Positions 1-5,069 of a DNA stretch of 5,069 nucleotides are shown here, one piece after another. Below the pieces are notes generated by a model. That model was given only the letters and a program-made list of their open reading frames with translations, made no database searches and was not told where the DNA came from. The translations under genes and the position numbers were made by a program. Every line of letters starts with the position of its first letter. The stretch's first letter is position 1. Source of the DNA: Legionella longbeachae (GTDB lineage Bacteria; Pseudomonadota; Gammaproteobacteria; Legionellales; Legionellaceae). The stretch lies in assembly GCA_016191305.1 (NCBI GenBank), contig JACPOX010000174.1, positions 1 to 5,069 on the forward strand, given 5' to 3'.

Positions 1-1078
1 AAGTCTCAAGACCCAGGGCATTCAAAATAGTAGGATTCTGGATATTCGCACTTATGTTGACTGATTCCAGAAAAGTTCTGATTCCAGGATCAAGCCCGAT
101 AGTAATTTGTGGACCAGCAGGAGCTGCTAGTAATAAATCGCGTAAATTTCTGGAAAATACCTTAATTGCCTCTTCATCTGCAATTTCACGCAAACGCGTC
201 AGTAATTCAAGTTCAAGTTTCGCGAATAATTTTATTTTCCAGGTCAAACGTACTGTTTCAAGCAACCAACTATCTGCTTTTCTTTGTTGATCAACAATAT
301 GAAAATGAGCAGATAGCTTATTTTCTCCATAAGATAAGTCATGTTCTGCCAAAATGAGACTTACTTGCAACACACTTTCTCTACGACCACGGAATAAGGC
401 TAACGCTCGATGAGATGGAATTTTTTTAATTGCTTCAGCATAATTAAAATAATCTGAAAACTTATTCACTGTTTCTTTTTTCTTAGAGCTACCTACTGAT
501 TTGACTATAGCGTTCTGCCATAGATATTCTCGTAATTCATTAATCAAATCAGCATTTTCAGCAAAATGTTCCATTAATATATGTCGGGCACCTTCTAATG
601 CAGCCTTTGCATCTTCAACTCCCGCTTCAGGATTAATAAATTGTGCGGCTTGCTCTTCAGGATCCAAATCAGGATTGTTCCATAATGCTTGAGCTAAAGG
701 ATCCAAGCCTGCCTCTACTGCAATTTGTGCCTTTGTACGACGCTTAGGTCTGAAGGGTAAATATAAATCTTCAAGACGTGTTTTAGTATCTGCCGCCAAA
801 ATACTCTTTTCCAATTCAGGAGTTAATTTTTCCTGTTCACGAATGGATTGTAAAACTACTGCTCGACGTTCATTCAACTCACGCAAATACAATACGCGCT
901 CATCAATAAAACGTAATTGCACATCATCTAATCCTTCGGTAGCTTCCTTGCGATATCGAGCAATGAATGGAACTGTTGCTCCCTCATTCAGTAGACGAAT
1001 GGCCGCTTCTACCTGCGCTGATTTAACTTTAAGCTCTTGCGCAATAATCGCGGCTAATCCCAACATCTCTTGAGTCAT
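1..1078 (-). CDS. tex: Tex, transcription accessory / RNA-binding protein; N-terminal part, homology broken near the window edge
   Basis: The minus frame from ATG 1076-1078 is open to the window edge (359 codons). Residues 1-335 read as Tex (E. coli YhgF): VPFIARYRKEATEGLDD (residues 36-52), LEDLYLPFRPKRRT (102-115), GARHILMEHFAENADL (163-178), PSHRALALFRGR (221-232), ADSWLLETV (268-276), and DLLLAAPAG (314-322) leading into GLDPGIRT (328-335), the start of the YqgF/RuvC-like domain. Tex proteins are about 770-790 residues, bind nucleic acid through helix-hairpin-helix and S1 domains, and resemble the core of eukaryotic Spt6. Those C-terminal domains would lie outside the window. The start fits the family N-terminus and is preceded by GGGGAAG. 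Oddity: after GLDPGIRT the family continues roughly GVKVAVVD, but here it continues FLESVNIS and on to LGLET, which I cannot match to Tex. The gene may be disrupted by an insertion, rearrangement or bad join. Identity of residues 1-335 is secure; intactness is doubtful. Confidence 0.9.
   Translation of the reverse strand, partial: MTQEMLGLAAIIAQELKVKSAQVEAAIRLLNEGATVPFIARYRKEATEGLDDVQLRFIDERVLYLRELNERRAVVLQSIREQEKLTPELEKSILAADTKTRLEDLYLPFRPKRRTKAQIAVEAGLDPLAQALWNNPDLDPEEQAAQFINPEAGVEDAKAALEGARHILMEHFAENADLINELREYLWQNAIVKSVGSSKKKETVNKFSDYFNYAEAIKKIPSHRALALFRGRRESVLQVSLILAEHDLSYGENKLSAHFHIVDQQRKADSWLLETVRLTWKIKLFAKLELELLTRLREIADEEAIKVFSRNLRDLLLAAPAGPQITIGLDPGIRTFLESVNISANIQNPTILNALGLET
61..87. 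repeat. 10-bp direct repeat at the point where Tex homology ends
   Basis: CTGATTCCAG occurs at 61-70 and again at 78-87, separated by 7 bases. The copy at 78-87 lies within the codons for the conserved PGIR of Tex. The other copy lies in the sequence that no longer looks like Tex. A shorter inverted match, TTCTGGA (36-42) with TCCAGAA (66-72), lies next to it. The repeat could mark a recombination or insertion junction, or could be chance. Confidence 0.6.
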
Positions 1079-1194
1079 TTACTTCCCCGTAAAACATAAT
1101 ATTTAACAATTGATTGTCTCACCCTAAGCCTCAATGTAATAGTGAGAAAAAAGAATCAGGGTAAGAATGAATATTTAAAAAAACCGCCACATTA

Positions 1195-3009
1195 TTACTC
1201 AACAGTCACTGACTTGGCAAGATTACGTGGTTGATCAACATCTGTGCCTTTCACAACAGCAACATGATAAGCCAATAGCTGCAAAGGAATTGTATAAATG
1301 ATAGGAGCAACCCAAGAACCACAGTAGGGAACTTTAATTAAACGCGCTCCATTTGCTTGCCAACTTTGTGTATCAGCTACAAAGACAAATAGCTGGCCAC
1401 CTCGTGCGCTGACTTCATGTAAATTGGATTTTAATTTATCCAAAAGCTCATCATTAGGTGCAATAGCAACAACTGGCATGTTTTCATCAACCAAGGCCAG
1501 AGGACCGTGCTTTAATTCACCAGAAGGATAACCTTCAGCATGAATATAAGAAATTTCTTTAAGTTTCAAGGCTCCTTCCAAAGCTACTGGGTATTCCACA
1601 CCTCGGCCTAAAAATAAAGCATGTGCTTTATTGACAAATAAGGAAGCCAAGGCTTCAATTTCATCACTCATCTTTAGTACACGTTCACAATATACTGGCA
1701 ATTCTTGTAACTGTTTAATAACTTCTTTTGCTCGGTCATCATGACAAAGCGCTGCAGCGAGCATCAAAAATGCAGCTAACTGTGTAGTAAATGCCTTAGT
1801 AGAGGCGACACCTATTTCAACGCCTGCGCGTGTTAGAAAAACACAATCTGCTTCTCTGACTAAAGTACTTGTGGCCACATTACAAATAGCCAAACTCGCC
1901 AAGTAATTCATCTTTTTAGCCATTTGCAAAGCAGCAAGAGTATCTGCCGTTTCTCCTGATTGAGAAATAGTAATAAACAACGTATCTTTGGGTACTACAA
2001 CATCCCGATAACGATATTCACTTGCGATTTCAACCTGAGTAGGTAAACCCGCCAGAGATTCCAACCAATATTTTGCAACCATCCCTGCATGATAGCTAGT
2101 ACCACAAGCAACAATATGGATTTGTTTTACTAAGGGGAATACATGCGAGGCTCGCTCACCAAAGCTGGATTTAAGTACCTCCAGACTATTTACACGACCC
2201 TCTATGGTATCGGCCAATACTTTCGATTGTTCGAAGATTTCTTTGAGCATAAAATGTCGATAAGGACCTTTGCTTACTGTTTCGGAATCACTAGTTAGAA
2301 GATGTAGAGGGCGCTCCACCAACTCTTTGGATGAATTATAAATAAGCACACGTTTTGCAGTGATCAAAGTACTGTCACCTTCTTCAAGGTAAATCACTGA
2401 TTGAGCAAAAGATTTTAACGCTAAGCCATCAGAAGCAATAAAGTTTTCACCGATACCTAAACCCACTACTAAAGGACTGCCTTTACGGACAGCAACAAGC
2501 TCCATAGGTCTTTGTTGATGGATTACACCCAAAGCAAATGCACCCTGCATTTCTGCTGCTGCGGTTTGTACCGCCTCTAACAAGTTTTCGCTTTGAAGAA
2601 AATAGTAATGAATTAAATGAGCAGCAACTTCAGTATCTGTTTCAGAAGTAAATAGGTAACCCTTCGTAATTAACTCCTGACGTAATGCATCATGATTTTC
2701 AATAATACCATTATGTACTAATGCGATTTGTCCCTTTGATAAATGAGGATGTGCATTTTGTTCGGAAGGTTTTCCATGTGTAGCCCATCGAGTATGGGCA
2801 ATTCCAGTATTACCGACAACGGCAGTTTCTTGCATGGCATCGGCCAAATTCTGCACTTTCCCCTGCATGCGCACTCGTTTTAGATGATGGTTGTGATCAA
2901 TTACAGCGATGCCTGCAGAATCATAACCTCTGTATTCAAGACGATGTAATCCTTCCAGTAAAATTTTACTGATATCTCTCTCAGATACAGCTCCAATAAT
3001 CCCACACAT
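1195..3009 (-). CDS. glmS: Glutamine--fructose-6-phosphate aminotransferase (isomerizing), GlmS
   Basis: The enzyme makes D-glucosamine-6-phosphate from fructose-6-phosphate and glutamine, the first committed step to UDP-GlcNAc for peptidoglycan and LPS; it is cytosolic. The protein has 604 residues (E. coli 609). The N-terminal Ntn glutaminase domain begins MCGIIGA, with Cys2 becoming the catalytic N-terminal cysteine after Met removal, followed by EYRGYDSAG (25-33), HTRWATHG (72-79), VHNGIIEN (98-105) and TDTEV (124-128). Two SIS isomerase domains follow: ACGTSYHAG (301-309), ISQSGETADT (348-357), GVASTKAFTTQ (400-410), then KLKEISYIHAEGYPSGELKHGP (482-503) with Glu485 and His501, and a C-terminal NLAKSVTVE with Lys599; these match the E. 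coli catalytic Glu488, His504 and Lys603. The frame stays open 33 codons upstream, but the start at 3009 is required to place Cys at position 2 and has a good RBS. It is not next to glmU here, and no glmS ribozyme is apparent in the short leader. Confidence 0.98.
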   Translation of the reverse strand: MCGIIGAVSERDISKILLEGLHRLEYRGYDSAGIAVIDHNHHLKRVRMQGKVQNLADAMQETAVVGNTGIAHTRWATHGKPSEQNAHPHLSKGQIALVHNGIIENHDALRQELITKGYLFTSETDTEVAAHLIHYYFLQSENLLEAVQTAAAEMQGAFALGVIHQQRPMELVAVRKGSPLVVGLGIGENFIASDGLALKSFAQSVIYLEEGDSTLITAKRVLIYNSSKELVERPLHLLTSDSETVSKGPYRHFMLKEIFEQSKVLADTIEGRVNSLEVLKSSFGERASHVFPLVKQIHIVACGTSYHAGMVAKYWLESLAGLPTQVEIASEYRYRDVVVPKDTLFITISQSGETADTLAALQMAKKMNYLASLAICNVATSTLVREADCVFLTRAGVEIGVASTKAFTTQLAAFLMLAAALCHDDRAKEVIKQLQELPVYCERVLKMSDEIEALASLFVNKAHALFLGRGVEYPVALEGALKLKEISYIHAEGYPSGELKHGPLALVDENMPVVAIAPNDELLDKLKSNLHEVSARGGQLFVFVADTQSWQANGARLIKVPYCGSWVAPIIYTIPLQLLAYHVAVVKGTDVDQPRNLAKSVTVE

Positions 3010-3013
3010 AATT

Positions 3014-3020
3014 GGCTCCT
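3014..3020 (-). promoter_or_regulatory. glmS ribosome binding site
   Basis: On the minus strand, GAGGAGC lies just before the ATG at 3009, with the AGGAG core (3015-3019) five bases from the start. It decides in favour of this start over the in-frame upstream ATG at 3108, which has no comparable site and would bury the catalytic cysteine. Confidence 0.8.
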
Positions 3021-3088
3021 CATTCCAACAACTAATATGAACGACAATTAACCTAAATTCGGCAGTTGACTCTAATTTTAAAAACGGA

Positions 3089-3097
3089 ATTATGCCA
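3089..3097 (-). promoter_or_regulatory. Possible extended -10 promoter of glmS
   Basis: Read on the minus strand, this is TGGCATAAT: a CATAAT -10 box (5 of 6 to TATAAT) preceded by the TGN of extended -10 promoters. It would give a leader of roughly 70-75 bases. No good -35 box lies at the right distance, so the call rests on the -10 alone. Confidence 0.35.
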
Positions 3098-3198
3098 TAA
3101 ACACTCACAAATCACTAATCTATGCGATCAAAATAGAAACAGAGAGATTTATCCTAAAAAATAGCGCGTTCAGCCCCATGCACACTGCCATTTAATTA

Positions 3199-3273
3199 TA
3201 GGTTGGGCCTCTTCTGGCCCAACAAAGGACTACATGTTAGGATGGTGTTCATGTTGGGCCAGGGTCCAACCTA
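3199..3273. repeat. Palindromic REP/MITE-like element
   Basis: The outer arms TAGGTTGGGCC (3199-3209) and GGTCCAACCTA (3263-3273) pair over 11 positions with one G-T wobble. Directly inside them the arms CTGGCCCAACA (3214-3224) and TGTTGGGCCAG (3252-3262) pair perfectly over 11 bp. The whole can fold as a stem of about 22 bp with a 4-base bulge (TCTT, 3210-3213) and a 27-base loop. A competing local hairpin is GTTGGGCC-TCTTCT-GGCCCAAC (3202-3223). The shape fits a paired REP (BIME-like) element or a small MITE. No transposase is in the window. Similar GTTGGG/CCCAAC palindromes are widespread in bacterial genomes, but copy number here cannot be judged from one window. Confidence 0.75.
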
Positions 3274-3292
3274 CATTTTAAAGCCTCATACA

Positions 3293-3321
3293 CCTGGGTT
3301 AAGATTTTTCCCTTACCCAGG
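3293..3321 (-). terminator. Hairpin beyond the plaC stop, possible terminator
   Basis: CCTGGGTTAAG (3293-3303) pairs with CTTACCCAGG (3312-3321), giving a 10-bp stem with one bulged T and an 8-base loop. It begins 13 bases after the plaC stop codon, the expected place for a terminator. However, on the plaC strand no clean U-run follows (TGTATGAGGCTTTAAAA). On the plus strand a T6 run lies at 3331-3336, nine bases past the stem. It may act as a weak terminator or an mRNA 3'-end stabiliser. Confidence 0.4.
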
Positions 3322-3334
3322 CTACAAGAATTTT

Positions 3335-4633
3335 TTAGTTAATAGGATTTTTACAATCAACTTCATATCCATGCTGTTTCATTGCATTACAGACCTCAAA
3401 AGCAAGAAAACTATGAGCACGAGTGCTGGGATGAATTTCATCCCAGAATAAATAACTATCAGGATTATCACAAACTTGATAATTATTTTCTCCTTCTGCA
3501 AAGCTCTTATCTCTATACTGGAGCACTTGTGCATAACGTAATACATAGTTATGTGCAAAAGGTGAAGAGCGAAACGCATTATACATAGGAAGCTTCACAT
3601 CGATGCAGGCTTCCGTAGTATTAGTAAATCCATACTGCTCCGGATTATTTAAAGCCTGCGCCAGATACGCGCCCATATCAACATACAGGAAATTAGCATC
3701 AGGATAGACTTCTGCCCATTCTTGCATGCGATTTTGAAGTCGCTCGTTATGCATATCTACAGCATTATTCAAAACTTCTCTATCAGTAGTTTGCACCAGA
3801 CGCGGGGTATCGCCCAAATGGGGCAATCCCATAACTACAAAGTGACGAGCACCTGCTTTCATTAATTTCATCACAGAAGCACTTGTGCCAGCTAAGACAT
3901 TGTCCACATAAGAACTCATTACATCAGGGTTATAATTATCTTCGAAAAACAAAACATTGATATAATCATTGCTTCCGGAAAAAATAAAAAAGACTGTGTC
4001 ATTATGGAGGGTTGCGTGTTCTAATAAATAAGCTTGAACAGTTAAACCAAGACTGGGAGGAACCAATTTTCCAACAATCAGGTTTTTGATTGTTCCTATT
4101 GGATGACGAATTAAGTTCCATACGGTTAGCTGATAATCATAAGTTGCTGTCCAACTGCCACCAAAGGCGCGATTCAGATAAATCTTCCCATCTTCAGCAG
4201 GAATTGAAAGCATCTGCGCTAAATATTCATTCCATACCTGCCCATTGGAAAATCGTGAATTCCAATAAGGTTTACCTGGCAATAACGGAACTAATCTAAT
4301 TTTACTGACCAAACTAGCAAGGCATGGACCTAGCTGGTTATCAAAAAAATCGGTAACTACAGCAATGCCTGAATCCAAAACGAATTGTGGTACATAGTAA
4401 TCTTCTGCAAATTCAACCATTTTGTTGACTACAAATATTTTAAATGGCGCGACTAGAAAAGCAGCATCATCTTCCTGACGTAAACTTTTAAGCAAGTGGG
4501 TTGTATTTCCGGCATCGGATAAACTATCACCAAAGACAACCATGGATTTTACAGGGGTTGCTGCAAAACTAAAACATGGGATAAAAAAACAAAGAGCCCA
4601 AAACTTGCGAAACTTCCGAATGTAATGCGCCAT
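3335..4633 (-). CDS. plaC: PlaC-type GDSL lysophospholipase A / glycerophospholipid:cholesterol acyltransferase, secreted
   Basis: The 432-residue protein belongs to the GDSL (SGNH) hydrolases. Basic residues and a hydrophobic stretch (11-24) form a signal peptide, with likely cleavage after Ala24 (SFA/AT). There is no lipobox at Cys20. Block I is FGDSLSD (34-40) with Ser37; a glycine block is AFGGS (156-160); block III is SGSND (219-223); block V is WDEIHPS (397-403) with Asp398 and His401. This Ser37/Asp398/His401 triad has the numbering I recall for L. pneumophila PlaC, which transfers acyl groups from phospholipid to cholesterol, is exported by the Lsp type II system and is activated when the zinc protease ProA cuts a disulfide-bounded loop. 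Cys343 and Cys388 here are good candidates for that loop; the other mature cysteines are 104, 415 and 427. The start has AAGGAG (4639-4644) five bases upstream. Export route and activation are inferred by homology. Confidence 0.93.
   Translation of the reverse strand: MAHYIRKFRKFWALCFFIPCFSFAATPVKSMVVFGDSLSDAGNTTHLLKSLRQEDDAAFLVAPFKIFVVNKMVEFAEDYYVPQFVLDSGIAVVTDFFDNQLGPCLASLVSKIRLVPLLPGKPYWNSRFSNGQVWNEYLAQMLSIPAEDGKIYLNRAFGGSWTATYDYQLTVWNLIRHPIGTIKNLIVGKLVPPSLGLTVQAYLLEHATLHNDTVFFIFSGSNDYINVLFFEDNYNPDVMSSYVDNVLAGTSASVMKLMKAGARHFVVMGLPHLGDTPRLVQTTDREVLNNAVDMHNERLQNRMQEWAEVYPDANFLYVDMGAYLAQALNNPEQYGFTNTTEACIDVKLPMYNAFRSSPFAHNYVLRYAQVLQYRDKSFAEGENNYQVCDNPDSYLFWDEIHPSTRAHSFLAFEVCNAMKQHGYEVDCKNPIN
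3426..3446. repeat. Perfect 21-base inverted repeat over the plaC catalytic DxxH codons
   Basis: CTGGGATGAA (3426-3435) and TTCATCCCAG (3437-3446) are perfect 10-base arms around one central base. They lie within plaC exactly over the codons for WDEIHPS, the Asp398/His401 block. Most of the symmetry follows from the codons forced by W-D-E-I-H-P, so it probably reflects the protein sequence rather than a regulatory site. Confidence 0.85.
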
Positions 4634-4688
4634 ATTATCTCCTTATAAAGCTATCGGGGCTGAAAAACACAAATAGGTTAAGTATATA

Positions 4689-4718
4689 ACAGTATGATCT
4701 CTAGCGAGTTCTTGTCAA
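4689..4718 (-). promoter_or_regulatory. Likely sigma70 promoter of plaC
   Basis: On the minus strand there is a consensus -35 box TTGACA (4713-4718), then 18 bases and TACTGT (4689-4694) as -10; the 17-base alternative is ATACTG. Transcription would start about 50 bases before the plaC ATG. The -35 box is perfect and the -10 is weak, which would suit a regulated gene. Confidence 0.5.
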
Positions 4719-4764
4719 CGAGTTTTCCTAAATTCAGGATTAATTGCCGCATCAGCCTTAAATT

Positions 4765-4779
4765 TTAGGGTGCACCTAA
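4765..4779. promoter_or_regulatory. Small dyad in the divergent plaC-trhO promoter region
   Basis: TTAGG (4765-4769) and CCTAA (4775-4779) are inverted arms around a 5-base centre, and the overlapping GGTGCACC (4769-4776) is itself a perfect 8-base palindrome. It lies upstream of both divergent genes, about 75 bases before the trhO start and about 45 bases upstream of the proposed plaC -35 box. It could be an operator, but it matches no regulator site I can name and is short enough to be chance. The rest of the 4634-4855 gap holds the plaC promoter and, for trhO, only weak boxes such as TTGATT (4790-4795) with TAATTT (4813-4818). Confidence 0.25.
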
Positions 4780-4855
4780 TTCACGCCTATTGATTAAATT
4801 CTGAGTAAGTGGTAATTTTTGTCGAATATTTTTGTTTATAGTCTTAGGTAGTCCA

Positions 4856-5069
4856 ATGAAAGAAATAATCATTGCTGCATTTTATCAATTTGTTTCACTT
4901 GAGGATTTTGAAACAATGCGCGAGCCCATGCTGGCCAAAATGCATGAATTCAACATCAAAGGTACCATTTTACTAGCCTCTGAGGGAATCAATGGAAGTT
5001 TTGCCGGCACGCGTTCCCAAATGGATCTTTTCTATCAATTCATTCGTCAGGATGCTCGTTTAGCTAACC
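4856..5069 (+). CDS. trhO: TrhO (YceA/UPF0176), tRNA uridine(34) hydroxylase, 5' part
   Basis: The first 71 codons of a plus-strand gene run off the right edge. The peptide begins [15 protein letters not shown] and contains [18 protein letters not shown] (residues 34-51), the hallmark of the N-terminal domain of the UPF0176/YceA rhodanese-related family. In E. coli, TrhO (about 350 residues) uses oxygen to hydroxylate U34 of certain tRNAs to 5-hydroxyuridine, the precursor of cmo5U and mcmo5U wobble modifications. The rhodanese domain with its catalytic cysteine would lie beyond the window and cannot be checked. The start matches the family N-terminus and has a modest SD (TAGG, 4845-4848) seven bases upstream. 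It is divergent from plaC with a 222-base gap. Confidence 0.9.
   Translation, partial: MKEIIIAAFYQFVSLEDFETMREPMLAKMHEFNIKGTILLASEGINGSFAGTRSQMDLFYQFIRQDARLAN

Larger units (their letters stand above)
3010..3334. other. Intergenic region between plaC and glmS
   Basis: This 325-base stretch has no convincing gene. From the glmS side it holds the glmS RBS and leader, a possible extended -10 at 3089-3097, about 100 AT-rich bases (3098-3198) in which I see nothing definite, a palindromic repeat element (3199-3273), and a hairpin (3293-3321) just past the plaC stop. A short plus-strand open frame across the palindrome has no recognisable protein features, overlaps the plaC 3' end and is not called. 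Confidence 0.8.

Noticed and set aside
54..1073. Four plus-strand open frames of 63-78 codons (54-290, 166-357, 501-692, 843-1073)
   Set aside because: All are antisense to the long open tex frame and their peptides show no family features.
1116..1147. TCTCAC...GTGAGA inverted repeat in the tex-glmS gap
   Set aside because: Only six bases per arm with a loop of about 18; not distinguishable from chance.
1170..1194. T-run (minus strand GGCGGTTTTTTT) after the glmS stop as an intrinsic terminator
   Set aside because: I could not find a stable stem immediately before the T-run; at best a 4-bp GCCA/TGGC pairing with a long loop.
3066..3094. Plus-strand promoter-like TTGACT, 17 bases, ATTATG
   Set aside because: No plus-strand gene follows, and it overlaps the glmS leader; AT-rich DNA gives such matches by chance.
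3010..3108. In-frame 33-codon N-terminal extension of GlmS to an upstream ATG
   Set aside because: It would place the catalytic cysteine internally, whereas the Ntn mechanism needs it right after the initiator Met, and the ATG at 3009 has a good RBS.
3203..3451. Plus-strand open frame of 82 codons across the palindromic element
   Set aside because: Its first part is repeat sequence and the rest is antisense to plaC; no SD, no recognisable domain.
3382..4299. Short open frames in other frames within plaC (3379-3579 minus; 3382-3588 and 4090-4299 plus)
   Set aside because: Overlapped entirely by plaC, whose motifs are unambiguous; low-complexity or meaningless translations.

Overview
The window looks like chromosomal DNA of a Legionella species. 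It is AT-rich, and the decisive gene is a 432-residue GDSL lipase. Its Ser37/Asp398/His401 triad falls at the residue numbers I recall for PlaC, the glycerophospholipid:cholesterol acyltransferase of L. pneumophila. The genus call rests on that gene and on general character, not on a database search.

Layout from left to right: (1) 1-1078, minus strand: the N-terminal part of tex (transcription accessory / RNA-binding protein), running off the left edge. Recognisable Tex sequence stops abruptly at about base 75, just after the GLDPGIRT motif, so the gene may be interrupted here. (2) 1195-3009, minus: complete glmS, which makes glucosamine-6-phosphate for cell-wall and LPS synthesis. (3) 3010-3334: an intergenic stretch with the glmS ribosome binding site, a possible promoter, a 75-bp palindromic REP/MITE-like element and a hairpin just beyond the plaC stop. 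(4) 3335-4633, minus: complete plaC with a signal peptide. (5) 4634-4855: a divergent promoter region with a good sigma70-like promoter for plaC and a small dyad. (6) 4856 to the right edge, plus: the first 71 codons of trhO (YceA/UPF0176), a tRNA uridine-34 hydroxylase of the rhodanese superfamily.

The genes do not form an obvious pathway. plaC, glmS and tex lie on the same strand, but gaps of 325 and 116 bases and the palindromic element between plaC and glmS suggest separate transcription units. trhO is divergent from plaC. I see no CRISPR array, tRNA, rRNA or complete mobile element. The points most worth a second look are the break in tex and the palindromic element. I found no convincing new multi-gene system.
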